41,737 bases of DNA from Lentisphaerae bacterium RIFOXYA12_64_32 (lineage in GTDB: Bacteria; Verrucomicrobiota; Lentisphaeria; Oligosphaerales; YB12-FULL-65-16). Made by a program: the position numbers and the translations under genes. Location: positions 1 to 41,737 of the forward strand of contig MHBL01000486.1 in the NCBI GenBank assembly GCA_001803235.1. Reading direction: 5' to 3'. Positions 7,358 through 14,989 of this stretch are shown piece after piece (positions within the stretch are counted from its first letter, which is position 1; each line of letters begins with the position of its first letter). The notes under the pieces were generated by a model. It made no database searches. It was not told where the DNA came from and saw nothing but the letters and a program-made list of their open reading frames with translations.

Positions 7358-8515
7358 ATGGCATGGCCAACCGGGACGGACGGAGACGCAGGGCGAACGG
7401 TGAAATCCAGAGACTCCATCACACGCAGTGCGGTTGAGACGTTGGGCGGCGAGGTGCGCGCCGGCAAGTACGCGGCCGGGCAGCCCATGCCGTCGGAGAA
7501 CCAGCTCTGCGCGCGGTTCGGGGTCAGCCGCATGACGGTGCGCGTGATTCTGGCGCGGCTCGAGCGCGACGGGCTGATCTACCGGCAGCAGGGCAAGGGC
7601 ACGTTCGCGTACCCGCCGTCCGCCGCGGTCAAGCCGGTGGCGTTTTGGCTGAAGGATCTCGGCAAGGCGAGCAGTCCGTACATGTCGGAACTCATTGCCG
7701 GGGCGGACGCGCACCTGTCGGGGGTGGGCGCGCACGTGAGCGCCACAGGCGCACCGCTGTCCGCCTGGTCCGCCGCCTTCTGCCAGTCCATGGCCGGGGT
7801 GATCGTGATTCCGCTGAATGTCGACGCGGGCGACATCCGGCAGCTCGCGGCGTTCGGACTGCCGCACGTGACGCTGATGGAGTCCGATGTGCCCGGACCC
7901 GTGGTCGGCATGGACCCGCGCGGCGCGGCGCGCGCGATCACGCGGGGACTGCTCGACCTGGGCCACCGCCGGTTCGCGCTGATCACCGGGCACCGGCAGC
8001 ACACGGACCGGCAGAAGCGGCTCGGGATCGCCGAGGCGCTCGCAAAGGCGCGGCTGCGCATCGAAGACGTCCCCGACTTCGAGACCGACTACGAGCCGGA
8101 CGCCGCGCGCGAGGCGGCCGAAGCGCTGCTGCGCCAGTTCTGCCGTCCCACCGCCGTGATTTGCTTCGACGACACGCTGGCGCTGCAGTTCATCTCGGTC
8201 GCGCAGCGCGTCGGCGTGCGCGTGCCGGAGGACATCAGCGTGACCGGGTTCAACGACTCGCCGTTCAGCGCCCTGATCGCGCCGCCGCTGAGCACGGTGC
8301 GGTTCCCGGTGCGCGAGGCCGGCCGCATCGCGGCCCGGCTCGTGGCCGAGGCGAGCACTGCCGGCGCAGCGATCAAGAGCGTGTATCTCGAGCACGAACT
8401 GGTCTGGCGCCAGAGCACCGGGCCGGCGACGTCCGCCAGCCCGGTGCGCCACAGGGCGGGTCGCGGTCGCCGCCGGGTTCATCCCGGCGGGACCGGCGAG
8501 TGTGGTTCTGGCTGA
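7358..8515 (+). CDS. GntR/LacI-hybrid (AraR-like) transcriptional regulator
   Basis: A 385-residue protein with a GntR winged helix at about residues 20-85 (AGQPMPSENQLCARFGVSRMTVRVILARLERDGLIYRQQGKGTF region). It is followed by a LacI-type periplasmic-binding fold (about 90-355) with typical GLLDLGHRRFALITG, AVICFDDTLAL and VPEDISVTGFNDS blocks. This is the AraR architecture, a sugar-responsive repressor. It sits directly behind a strong promoter and a matching operator, so autoregulation and control of the downstream co-directional genes are likely. The ATG at 7358 is used here; a GTG at 7400 with AGGG six bases upstream is a good alternative and would trim 14 residues. The low-complexity tail after about residue 355 (RHRAGRGRRRVHPGG) looks like read-through into repeat DNA. 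Confidence 0.9.
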   Translation: MAWPTGTDGDAGRTVKSRDSITRSAVETLGGEVRAGKYAAGQPMPSENQLCARFGVSRMTVRVILARLERDGLIYRQQGKGTFAYPPSAAVKPVAFWLKDLGKASSPYMSELIAGADAHLSGVGAHVSATGAPLSAWSAAFCQSMAGVIVIPLNVDAGDIRQLAAFGLPHVTLMESDVPGPVVGMDPRGAARAITRGLLDLGHRRFALITGHRQHTDRQKRLGIAEALAKARLRIEDVPDFETDYEPDAAREAAEALLRQFCRPTAVICFDDTLALQFISVAQRVGVRVPEDISVTGFNDSPFSALIAPPLSTVRFPVREAGRIAARLVAEASTAGAAIKSVYLEHELVWRQSTGPATSASPVRHRAGRGRRRVHPGGTGECGSG

Positions 8516-8526
8516 ATTGCGCGGCT

Positions 8527-8578
8527 CTCTTTCGTCCCCTGCCGCGGGCGACTCCGCCCGCAGCAGGGGGAGAAAGAG
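8527..8578. repeat. Long imperfect hairpin after the regulator gene
   Basis: Three stacked stems (ctctttc/gaaagag, cccctgc/gcagggg, cgggcg/cgcccg) enclose the tetraloop ACTC. It begins 12 bases after the regulator stop. It could attenuate transcription into the rest of the locus, but it has no T tract, so I treat it as a palindromic repeat with possible terminator activity. Confidence 0.6.
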
Positions 8579-8622
8579 ATGGTGGGTAGTGGGACCGCGA
8601 ACGCAGATTGAAGTCGCCTTCA

Positions 8623-8643
8623 CCGCCGGCACAAGGCCGGCGG
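8623..8643. repeat. Hairpin in the leader of the SIS gene
   Basis: An 8-bp stem ccgccggc/gccggcgg with loop ACAAG, ending 33 bases before the chosen ATG. Confidence 0.5.
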
Positions 8644-8676
8644 CGGCAAACGCTGAAGATGGAAGGACCGTACGAC

Positions 8677-10470
8677 ATGGATGACTACCGACAGAAGGCG
8701 GAGCATTTCCTGAAACACGAGACGCAGTTTCACCTCGGCGTGCTGCCGACCGAGCAGTCGCACCCCGGGACCAAGGGGCTGGCCGAGACGCTGCAGCGGG
8801 ACGTGGCCGCCGGCGTGCGCTTGCTGCAAGCCGTGGACCAGGACGTTGCGGAGTCCGCACGGCGCGTGTTTGCCGGCGCGGAATTCCGGACCCTCGTGTC
8901 TGCGCTCGGCGACGCGTTCCGCGACGGGCATCGGGTCTGCTTCTCCGGGTGTGGCGCCACCGGCCGGCTCAGCATTCTGCTCGAGTCCTGCTGGCGCCGC
9001 TTCTGGGCCGGGCTGGCCCAGTGCCACCCGCCGCTCGCATCGGTCTGCGCCACGCAGGCCGAGCAGGTCTGCAGCATCATGACCGGCGGCGACTACGCGC
9101 TGATCCGGTCGGTTGAGTTTTTTGAGGACTACGCCTCGTTCGGCCGCCGCCAGGTGGTCGAGGCCGGCCTGGGCAAGGGTGATGTGCTGGTCGCGATCAG
9201 TGAGGGCGGCGAGACATCGTCGGTCATCGGCACGATCCTCGAGGCGAACGCGCGCGGCGTGCGCACGTTCTTCGCCTTCAATAACCCGGCGGCGATCCTG
9301 GCGCGGCACATCGAGCGCTCGCGGCAGGTCATCGAGGATCCGGCCGTCACGGTCCTGGACCTGGCCTCGGGCCCGATGGCCGTGGCCGGCTCGACCCGGA
9401 TGCAGGCCACGACCGCCGAACTGCTCGTGGTCGGCACCGCGCTTGATCACGCCCTGACCGCGCGCCTGGCCGAAGTCTTGCCGCCCGACATGCTCGAGAC
9501 GCTCCCGGCCGCGTGGCGCCGGCCGCAGCACGGCGCACAACGCTTCACGGACCTGCTTGCGGACCTCGCGGCACCGGCGGCAATCGACGCGATGACTGCC
9601 TGGATCGAGACCGAGCGCGACCTCTATGCCGCCCGCGGCCGTGTCACCTACTTCGCCGCTGAATGCCTGCTGGACATCTTCACCGACACCACGGAGCGCG
9701 CCCCGACCTTCATGCTGCCACCCTTCCGCAAGTGCGACGATCGCACCGCGCCGCCATCGTGGGCGTTTGTGAAGGACCCGATGCTCGCCACGCCGGCAGC
9801 CTGGCAGCAAGTGCTCTGCCGCGCGCCGCGCTGCCTCGAATGGGACGGCGCGCGCTACGAGGAACTGCAGGGCCCGCCGACGGCCCGCGCCAACCCGCCG
9901 CGACTCGGGAGCGACGAGATCGTCAAGTTCCTGATCGGCAACGAGGACGACCCGTCGCGCTACGACGCGCCGGACAGCATCGCCATGGCCGTGCTGCTGG
10001 ACCACGAGGCGCTGTTCCCCGGCTTCCCGGTGTGGCAGGGCGCCTTTGCCCGTGCCGCGCAGCCGTTCCGACGGCGCCTGGCCGCCGTCATCGGCACCGC
10101 CGCGCCCGCACTGCCGGACGTGGCGTGCCAGTTCCACATCCCGTGCCGGCTGGTGTCGACCCCGCTCGGACTCTGGGAGCGCCTCGCGGCAAAACTCGTA
10201 CTCAACACCGTCTCGACCGCGACCATGGGATGCCTCAAGCGTCTGACCAGCAACTGGATGGCGAACGTCGAGACGACGAACAAGAAGCTGATTGACCGCG
10301 GCTCGCGCCTGGTGTCCGAACTGGCCGAGGTCGACTACCAGACCGCCTGCCATGCACTGCACCAGACGCTCGAAGAGTTGCGGCAGAGTGCCAACCCCGG
10401 CGGCGAGAAACCATCGCCGGTCGCGGTCACCATCGCGCGGCTGCGACAGCAGGCCGGGCGCGTAGCGTGA
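8677..10470 (+). CDS. SIS-domain protein related to MurQ and glucokinase regulatory protein
   Basis: A 597-residue protein. It carries the sugar-phosphate SIS motifs of the MurNAc-6-phosphate etherase (MurQ)/GKRP group: SGCGATGRLS (residues 90-99), AISEGGETSSV (173-183) and AGSTRMQATTAELL (about 237-250). Near the C-terminus is a second conserved block, KLVLNTVSTATMGCLKRL, followed by VETTNKKLIDRGSRLV. Length is twice that of MurQ and close to animal GKRP, suggesting two SIS domains. It could be an etherase or isomerase acting on an amino-sugar phosphate, or a sugar-phosphate-sensing regulator. The ATG at 8677 has GGAAGGA 9 bases upstream. No signal peptide, so cytoplasmic. Family is well supported; the reaction is not. 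Confidence 0.85.
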   Translation: MDDYRQKAEHFLKHETQFHLGVLPTEQSHPGTKGLAETLQRDVAAGVRLLQAVDQDVAESARRVFAGAEFRTLVSALGDAFRDGHRVCFSGCGATGRLSILLESCWRRFWAGLAQCHPPLASVCATQAEQVCSIMTGGDYALIRSVEFFEDYASFGRRQVVEAGLGKGDVLVAISEGGETSSVIGTILEANARGVRTFFAFNNPAAILARHIERSRQVIEDPAVTVLDLASGPMAVAGSTRMQATTAELLVVGTALDHALTARLAEVLPPDMLETLPAAWRRPQHGAQRFTDLLADLAAPAAIDAMTAWIETERDLYAARGRVTYFAAECLLDIFTDTTERAPTFMLPPFRKCDDRTAPPSWAFVKDPMLATPAAWQQVLCRAPRCLEWDGARYEELQGPPTARANPPRLGSDEIVKFLIGNEDDPSRYDAPDSIAMAVLLDHEALFPGFPVWQGAFARAAQPFRRRLAAVIGTAAPALPDVACQFHIPCRLVSTPLGLWERLAAKLVLNTVSTATMGCLKRLTSNWMANVETTNKKLIDRGSRLVSELAEVDYQTACHALHQTLEELRQSANPGGEKPSPVAVTIARLRQQAGRVA

Positions 10471-10475
10471 GGCCG

Positions 10476-10590
10476 CAGTGGCGCGGGACCTCCGGGACCG
10501 CAGCAGAGTGCTCGGGGCCGTCTCGGCCCGAGTCGCTCAGCCGGGGACCGGCCCGAGCACCGCGCTTCGGGGCGAGACGCCCCGAGCCAC
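10476..10590 (+). repeat. 115-bp palindromic repeat, family R3, copy 1
   Basis: Starts cagtggcgcgggacctccgg and contains complementary segments gtgctcggggccg and cggcccgagcac, plus a terminal hairpin cggggcg-AGA-cgccccg (10568-10584). The direct copy at 14825-14939 has the same length. Both lie just upstream of a hydrolase gene in this locus. Confidence 0.8.
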
Positions 10591-10629
10591 CGCGCGCCGG
10601 AAGGAACGAGGGATCACAGGAGTCCAACG

Positions 10630-12738
10630 ATGCAACGCAAGGATCGACGTGACGGCATGGATACCAAGACCGACCCCATTGTCCTGCGCGACGCGGCAGG
10701 ACACAGCGCGCGCTTCTCGGCACACGGCGAGTTGCTCGAGATCACCGGCAAGGACTGCGGCCGGACGTTCGCGGCGCCGTGCTATGGCTGGTCGCTGCAG
10801 ACGCGCCGCAGCGATCAGACCCAGGAGCAGCTCTGGCCCTGTTCGGTTCGGGACATTGTCCCCGTCGGGCCGGACAGCCTGCAGGTGACGTTCGACCGCC
10901 TGCGCTACGAGGACGGGCGCGAGGTCGAGGCAAACGTTGAGTTGGTCTGGCAACTGGAGAGCGGACTGCTCCAGGGCCGGCTCGTGCGCGTCGAGCTGCC
11001 CGAGGGGCTCAAGCCTACGGCACTGAACTTCCCCGACGTGCGCATCCCCTACGGCAAGGCCGTGCAATGGGTGGTGCCGGAGGACATAGGCAGGGTCTTT
11101 GATAACCCCGGGGCCGAACACGTTACGGCCAAGGGCATGCCGGGCTGCATTCGCCGGCGCGCGCACATGCAGTTCATGGCCTGGCTCGCGGACGGCGCCG
11201 GCCTGTACCTGGACTCGCGCGATGCCGAGGGCTGGACAAAATCGGTGCTGCTGCGGGTCGGGGACGGCACGGCACGGTTGAGCATCGAACACATTCTGCC
11301 GCAGCCGCAGAGCGGTGTGCAGGAGTTTCCGGGCTATCGCGTTTCGCTGGCGGCCTTCACAGGCGGCTGGTACGAGGCGGCGCGCATCTACCGGTCATGG
11401 GCGCTGCAGCAGAAGTGGGCGTCGCGCGGCCCCGCCGAGCGCCGCGGCACGTACATTGCCGAACTGGCGTGCTGGCTGTGGAACCGCGGCCGGATCGACA
11501 ACGTCGTTCCGGCGACCAAGGAGGTGGCGCGCCGCCTCGCACTGCCGGTCGCCCTGGACTGGTACTGGTGGCACAAGAAGCCCTACGACACCGGCTACCC
11601 GGACTACTTCCCGCCCCGCGAAGGCGAGGACCGGTTCCGGGCCGCGGTCCAGGACCTGCAGCGCCACAACGTCGCCGTGCAGGTCTACACCAATGGCGTA
11701 TGCTGGGAACAGGACGAGCCGGACTGGCCGACCGAGGGCCGACAGGGCACCGTGCTGCTGGAGAACGGCGAGTACCAGGGCACGGTCTTCAACACGTGGA
11801 TGAACAAGCGTCTGATGTACATGTGCGGTGCGTCGGAAATCTGGCACCGCCGCACCATGAAGACCGCGGACAATGCCGCGGCCCTCGGGCTCGATGGGCT
11901 CTACATGGACATGGTCGCCATCGTCGGCGGCATGAGTCCGTGTTACAGCACCGAGCACGGTCACACGCCAGGCGGCGGTCCGCACGGCGTACAGGGTTTC
12001 CGAGAGATCTTCGCCAACATCCGGGCACGCCATCCCAACCTGAAGCTCAGCAGCGAGAGTGTTGCCGAGGTCTACCAGGACCTGCTCGACGGCTGCATCA
12101 CGTTGGCCACCAGTTCGGAGCGCGGCGGGCGGGTGGTGCCGCTGTTCCAGGCGGTGTATCACGGCCACTCGGTCGTGTTCGGCATCTACACGCACATTGA
12201 CGGGATCACGCCGTACGACGACGCCTGGCCGCAGGATAAGCGCACCGACCCGGCCAAGGAAAAGAACTGGCACGCGCTCTGCCCGGACCAGTTCGCCCTG
12301 GCCGTGGCGCGGACCGTGGCCTACGGCTGTCAGCCGATGGCCACGAACCTGACGATGCGGCACCTGACCGAGCCGGAGTTCACGGCCGACATAGCGTTCT
12401 TCCTCGACGTGTGCCGGTTCTACCACGCACACCGCGAGTGGCTGCTCTGGGGCGAGATGCTCCCGCCCGGGGACCTGCGCTGCAATCAGGTCGAGGTGAG
12501 TTGCATCGACCGCAACATCTTCACGCCCCCGGAGACCATCGTGCCATTCGCCGTGACGCGCCCTGCCGTGTTGCACACCGCCTGGCAGTCGCCAGCGGGC
12601 GAAAAGGGACTGGTCCTGATCAACTACACGCGCCAGGTGCAGACCGTGACCGTCGCGAGGCAGGATGGGCTCGTGCCGGCTGGCGGCCCCGAGATCACGC
12701 TGTCGCCGCGCAGCATGCGGTTTGTCGCGCTGGTGTAG
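10630..12738 (+). CDS. DUF6259-like putative glycoside hydrolase
   Basis: A 702-residue protein that looks like the DUF6259 group of uncharacterised glycosidases. An N-terminal beta-sandwich (residues about 15-250) is followed by a TIM-barrel (about 265-620) with aromatic-rich, carbohydrate-type segments LDWYWWHKKPYDTGYPDYFP and GLDGLYMDM. The aspartate near residue 427 at the end of that strand is a candidate catalytic residue. A C-terminal beta domain closes the protein. There is no signal peptide, so it is predicted cytoplasmic. The ATG at 10630 has CAGGAG 7 bases upstream. It lies between the SIS gene and another hydrolase, all on the same strand. Substrate unknown; it probably works on an oligosaccharide with the neighbouring enzymes. 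Confidence 0.75.
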   Translation: MQRKDRRDGMDTKTDPIVLRDAAGHSARFSAHGELLEITGKDCGRTFAAPCYGWSLQTRRSDQTQEQLWPCSVRDIVPVGPDSLQVTFDRLRYEDGREVEANVELVWQLESGLLQGRLVRVELPEGLKPTALNFPDVRIPYGKAVQWVVPEDIGRVFDNPGAEHVTAKGMPGCIRRRAHMQFMAWLADGAGLYLDSRDAEGWTKSVLLRVGDGTARLSIEHILPQPQSGVQEFPGYRVSLAAFTGGWYEAARIYRSWALQQKWASRGPAERRGTYIAELACWLWNRGRIDNVVPATKEVARRLALPVALDWYWWHKKPYDTGYPDYFPPREGEDRFRAAVQDLQRHNVAVQVYTNGVCWEQDEPDWPTEGRQGTVLLENGEYQGTVFNTWMNKRLMYMCGASEIWHRRTMKTADNAAALGLDGLYMDMVAIVGGMSPCYSTEHGHTPGGGPHGVQGFREIFANIRARHPNLKLSSESVAEVYQDLLDGCITLATSSERGGRVVPLFQAVYHGHSVVFGIYTHIDGITPYDDAWPQDKRTDPAKEKNWHALCPDQFALAVARTVAYGCQPMATNLTMRHLTEPEFTADIAFFLDVCRFYHAHREWLLWGEMLPPGDLRCNQVEVSCIDRNIFTPPETIVPFAVTRPAVLHTAWQSPAGEKGLVLINYTRQVQTVTVARQDGLVPAGGPEITLSPRSMRFVALV

Positions 12739-12833
12739 TCATGAGGCCGAGTCGGCAAACGAAGCAAGAAACAACCATGTGGGCAGACTCGCCAGAGACG
12801 ATGAGAAGGCGCCTGATGCGTCGGGGGGCACCC

Positions 12834-12953
12834 GCTTGTAGTGTGCTCGCAGTGCGCAGAACGGTAGTGGCGCGCCAAGAGCATACGCGACGTGGCTCGG
12901 GAATGGCGTCTTGCCCGGCGGTCGGCCGCCGGGCTTGCGACACCACTACAAGC
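12834..12953. repeat. Composite palindrome between two hydrolase genes
   Basis: Outer 10-bp arms gcttgtagtg (12834-12843) and cactacaagc (12944-12953) enclose an inner hairpin cccggcgg-TCGG-ccgccggg (12914-12933). The 252-bp gap around it has no other supported feature. Confidence 0.65.
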
Positions 12954-12990
12954 GCCGGCGCGTGACGCAGAGATACAACGGAGACTTCAG

Positions 12991-14811
12991 ATGCTCAACG
13001 AGAACGTATTCGCCTACCGCTCCTTCAACCCTGAACTGGAGACCGTCAAGGCGTTTGCCGGATTCGGGGTCGACTGGGTGTGCATCTACCCGTCGAACAC
13101 CCTGAACAGCCTGGGCATGCCGTACAGCGTCTACGAGCCGACCTGGCTGGGGCTGGACCACTACGACTTCGAGCCGCTGGACCGGCAGATCCAGGAACTG
13201 CGCGCCGCCAACCCGCGCGTGCAGATCATCTGCATGATCGACCTTAACTCGCCGCCGTGGTTCGAGCGCCGGTGCGGTGCGGACGATACCTTCTACCGGC
13301 TCGGAAAGATCGCGTCGCTGCCGCAGTGGCGCGAAGCGACGCGCAACTACCTGCAGGCGTTCCTGCGCCACACCGAGGCGAACTATGCCGACTCCATCCG
13401 CGCCTACATGCTGTCCTGCGGCGGCACCTGCGAGTGGCAGGAGCGCTCGTTCGGCGACGAGAGCCGCAGTCGGCGCGCCGCGTTCCGCACGTGGGCGCAG
13501 GACCAGGGCATGCCAGACCCGGTCGACATCCCGTCCGCGTCGATCCGCGAGCACATCAGTCACGACCTATTGCGGGACCCGCAGGTCGACGCAGCAGCGC
13601 TGGCGTACTGGCGCTTCTGCCACTGGCAGATCGGCGACACGATTCTCTACTTTGCCCACGCCGCCCGCGAGATCATTGCGCGCCGAGCCGAACTCGGCCT
13701 GTTCTACGGCTACACCCTGGAGTACGGGCCGCACCGGTTGGTGTCCGAAGGGCATCTGGACTACGAGCGCGTCTTCGCGTCGCCCGACATCGATTTCTCC
13801 GTCGCGCCCGGCAGCTACCGGCACCGGCAGATGGGCGGCACGAGCCCGTTCCTGGTCCCGGTCGGCACGCTCAAGCAGCGCGGCAAGGCGTTCATCCAGG
13901 AACTGGATATGCGCACGCACACGTCGAAGCGCCCCGCGCCCTGGTACAAAGCCGCTTTTGATTGCTGGCACAACGAGGTGGAAACCGTCGCCGGACTGCA
14001 GCGCGAGTTCAGCTTCTGCCTGACCGAGGATGTGTCATTCTGGTGGTTCGACATGTGGGGCGGATTCTACGAGACCGCCAGCGCCCGCGCCGCCCTGGCG
14101 CAGATGAAGCAGATCTGGAACACCGCGCAGACGCAGAAGCACGCGTCGGCAGCCCAGATCGCGCTCATCGTCGATCCGGACAGCGCCTTGTACCTCGACC
14201 AGAACGACCGCCGCATCGATGCGTTCAACAGCGGCCTGGCGCACGCCCTGCACCACACGGGCGCGCCGCACCGCGCGTTTTCCTGGGGCGACCTCCCGGA
14301 CCTGGACCTGGCGCCGTTTCGACTCGTGATCTTCCCGTACCTGTTCGTCATGGACGCGGCGCGTCGGCGTCTGCTCGAGGAAAAGGTGCTGCGCGACAAC
14401 CGTACCGTGCTGTGGCTCTACCGGCCCGGCGTCGTCTGCGACGGCACGTACGACGAGGCAGGCATGCAGCGGCTCACCGGAGTGAGCGTCGACCAGCCGG
14501 GCATCACGACCTGCGCGATGGGCGCGTGGACGTCGGTCGTGTCGGTTGACCCCAAACTGACGCCGTGCGAACTCCGCAACGTCGCGCGCCAGGCGGGAGT
14601 ACACATCTACAGCGACACGGATGAGCCGCTGTACGCCAGCCACCGCTATGTGGCGCTGCACACGGCGACCGGCGGCGACCGGCGCATCGCCCTGCCGCGC
14701 ACCTGCGCGGCCGTAACCGAACTTTTTTCCGGCCGCGTCGTGGGCCGGAATGTGAACGTGATCGACGACACCCTGGCGACACCCGGGACCGCGCTGTATG
14801 ACCTCGATTGA
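12991..14811 (+). CDS. GH42/A4-type beta-galactosidase-like glycoside hydrolase
   Basis: A 606-residue protein with the layout of GH42-like (clan A) enzymes. A TIM barrel (residues about 10-385) carries a possible acid/base E148 in LSCGGTCEWQE and a possible nucleophile E304 in FIQELDMRTH. A trimerisation-like flavodoxin-fold domain follows (about 400-540: AQIALIVDPDSALYLDQ, FRLVIFPYLFVMDAARR), then a small C-terminal beta domain. No signal peptide. The ATG at 12991 has GGAG 7 bases upstream and opens the domain directly; the frame extends 33 codons further up through a palindromic repeat. Catalytic residues are assigned by position, not by alignment. Likely substrate is a galactoside or related glycoside, and specificity is unknown. 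Confidence 0.75.
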   Translation: MLNENVFAYRSFNPELETVKAFAGFGVDWVCIYPSNTLNSLGMPYSVYEPTWLGLDHYDFEPLDRQIQELRAANPRVQIICMIDLNSPPWFERRCGADDTFYRLGKIASLPQWREATRNYLQAFLRHTEANYADSIRAYMLSCGGTCEWQERSFGDESRSRRAAFRTWAQDQGMPDPVDIPSASIREHISHDLLRDPQVDAAALAYWRFCHWQIGDTILYFAHAAREIIARRAELGLFYGYTLEYGPHRLVSEGHLDYERVFASPDIDFSVAPGSYRHRQMGGTSPFLVPVGTLKQRGKAFIQELDMRTHTSKRPAPWYKAAFDCWHNEVETVAGLQREFSFCLTEDVSFWWFDMWGGFYETASARAALAQMKQIWNTAQTQKHASAAQIALIVDPDSALYLDQNDRRIDAFNSGLAHALHHTGAPHRAFSWGDLPDLDLAPFRLVIFPYLFVMDAARRRLLEEKVLRDNRTVLWLYRPGVVCDGTYDEAGMQRLTGVSVDQPGITTCAMGAWTSVVSVDPKLTPCELRNVARQAGVHIYSDTDEPLYASHRYVALHTATGGDRRIALPRTCAAVTELFSGRVVGRNVNVIDDTLATPGTALYDLD

Positions 14812-14824
14812 ACACCGAAAAGAA

Positions 14825-14939
14825 CAGTGGCGCGGGACCTCCGGGACCGCAGCGGAGTGCTCGGGGCCGTCCCGGCCCGAGGACCTCGGCTGGGGACCGG
14901 CCCGAGCACCCTGCCTCGGCCCGAGACGGTCCGAGCCAC
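14825..14939 (+). repeat. 115-bp palindromic repeat, family R3, copy 2
   Basis: Direct copy of 10476-10590, nearly identical over the first ~55 bases and more diverged later. It lies immediately upstream of the GH20-like gene. Confidence 0.8.
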
Positions 14940-14989
14940 GGATCCCCCGCTTCGGTGACATTATCCTGAACTGAACAAGGAGCCATGCG

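Noticed and set aside
6865..7533. 223-codon upstream extension of the PDDEXK nuclease
   Set aside because: The segment crosses a palindromic element and the promoter/operator of the divergent regulator, shows no domain, and the ATG at 6864 has a good ribosome site.
8620..10362. 580-codon minus-strand open frame
   Set aside because: Antisense shadow of the SIS-domain gene, which has clear motifs and a ribosome site.
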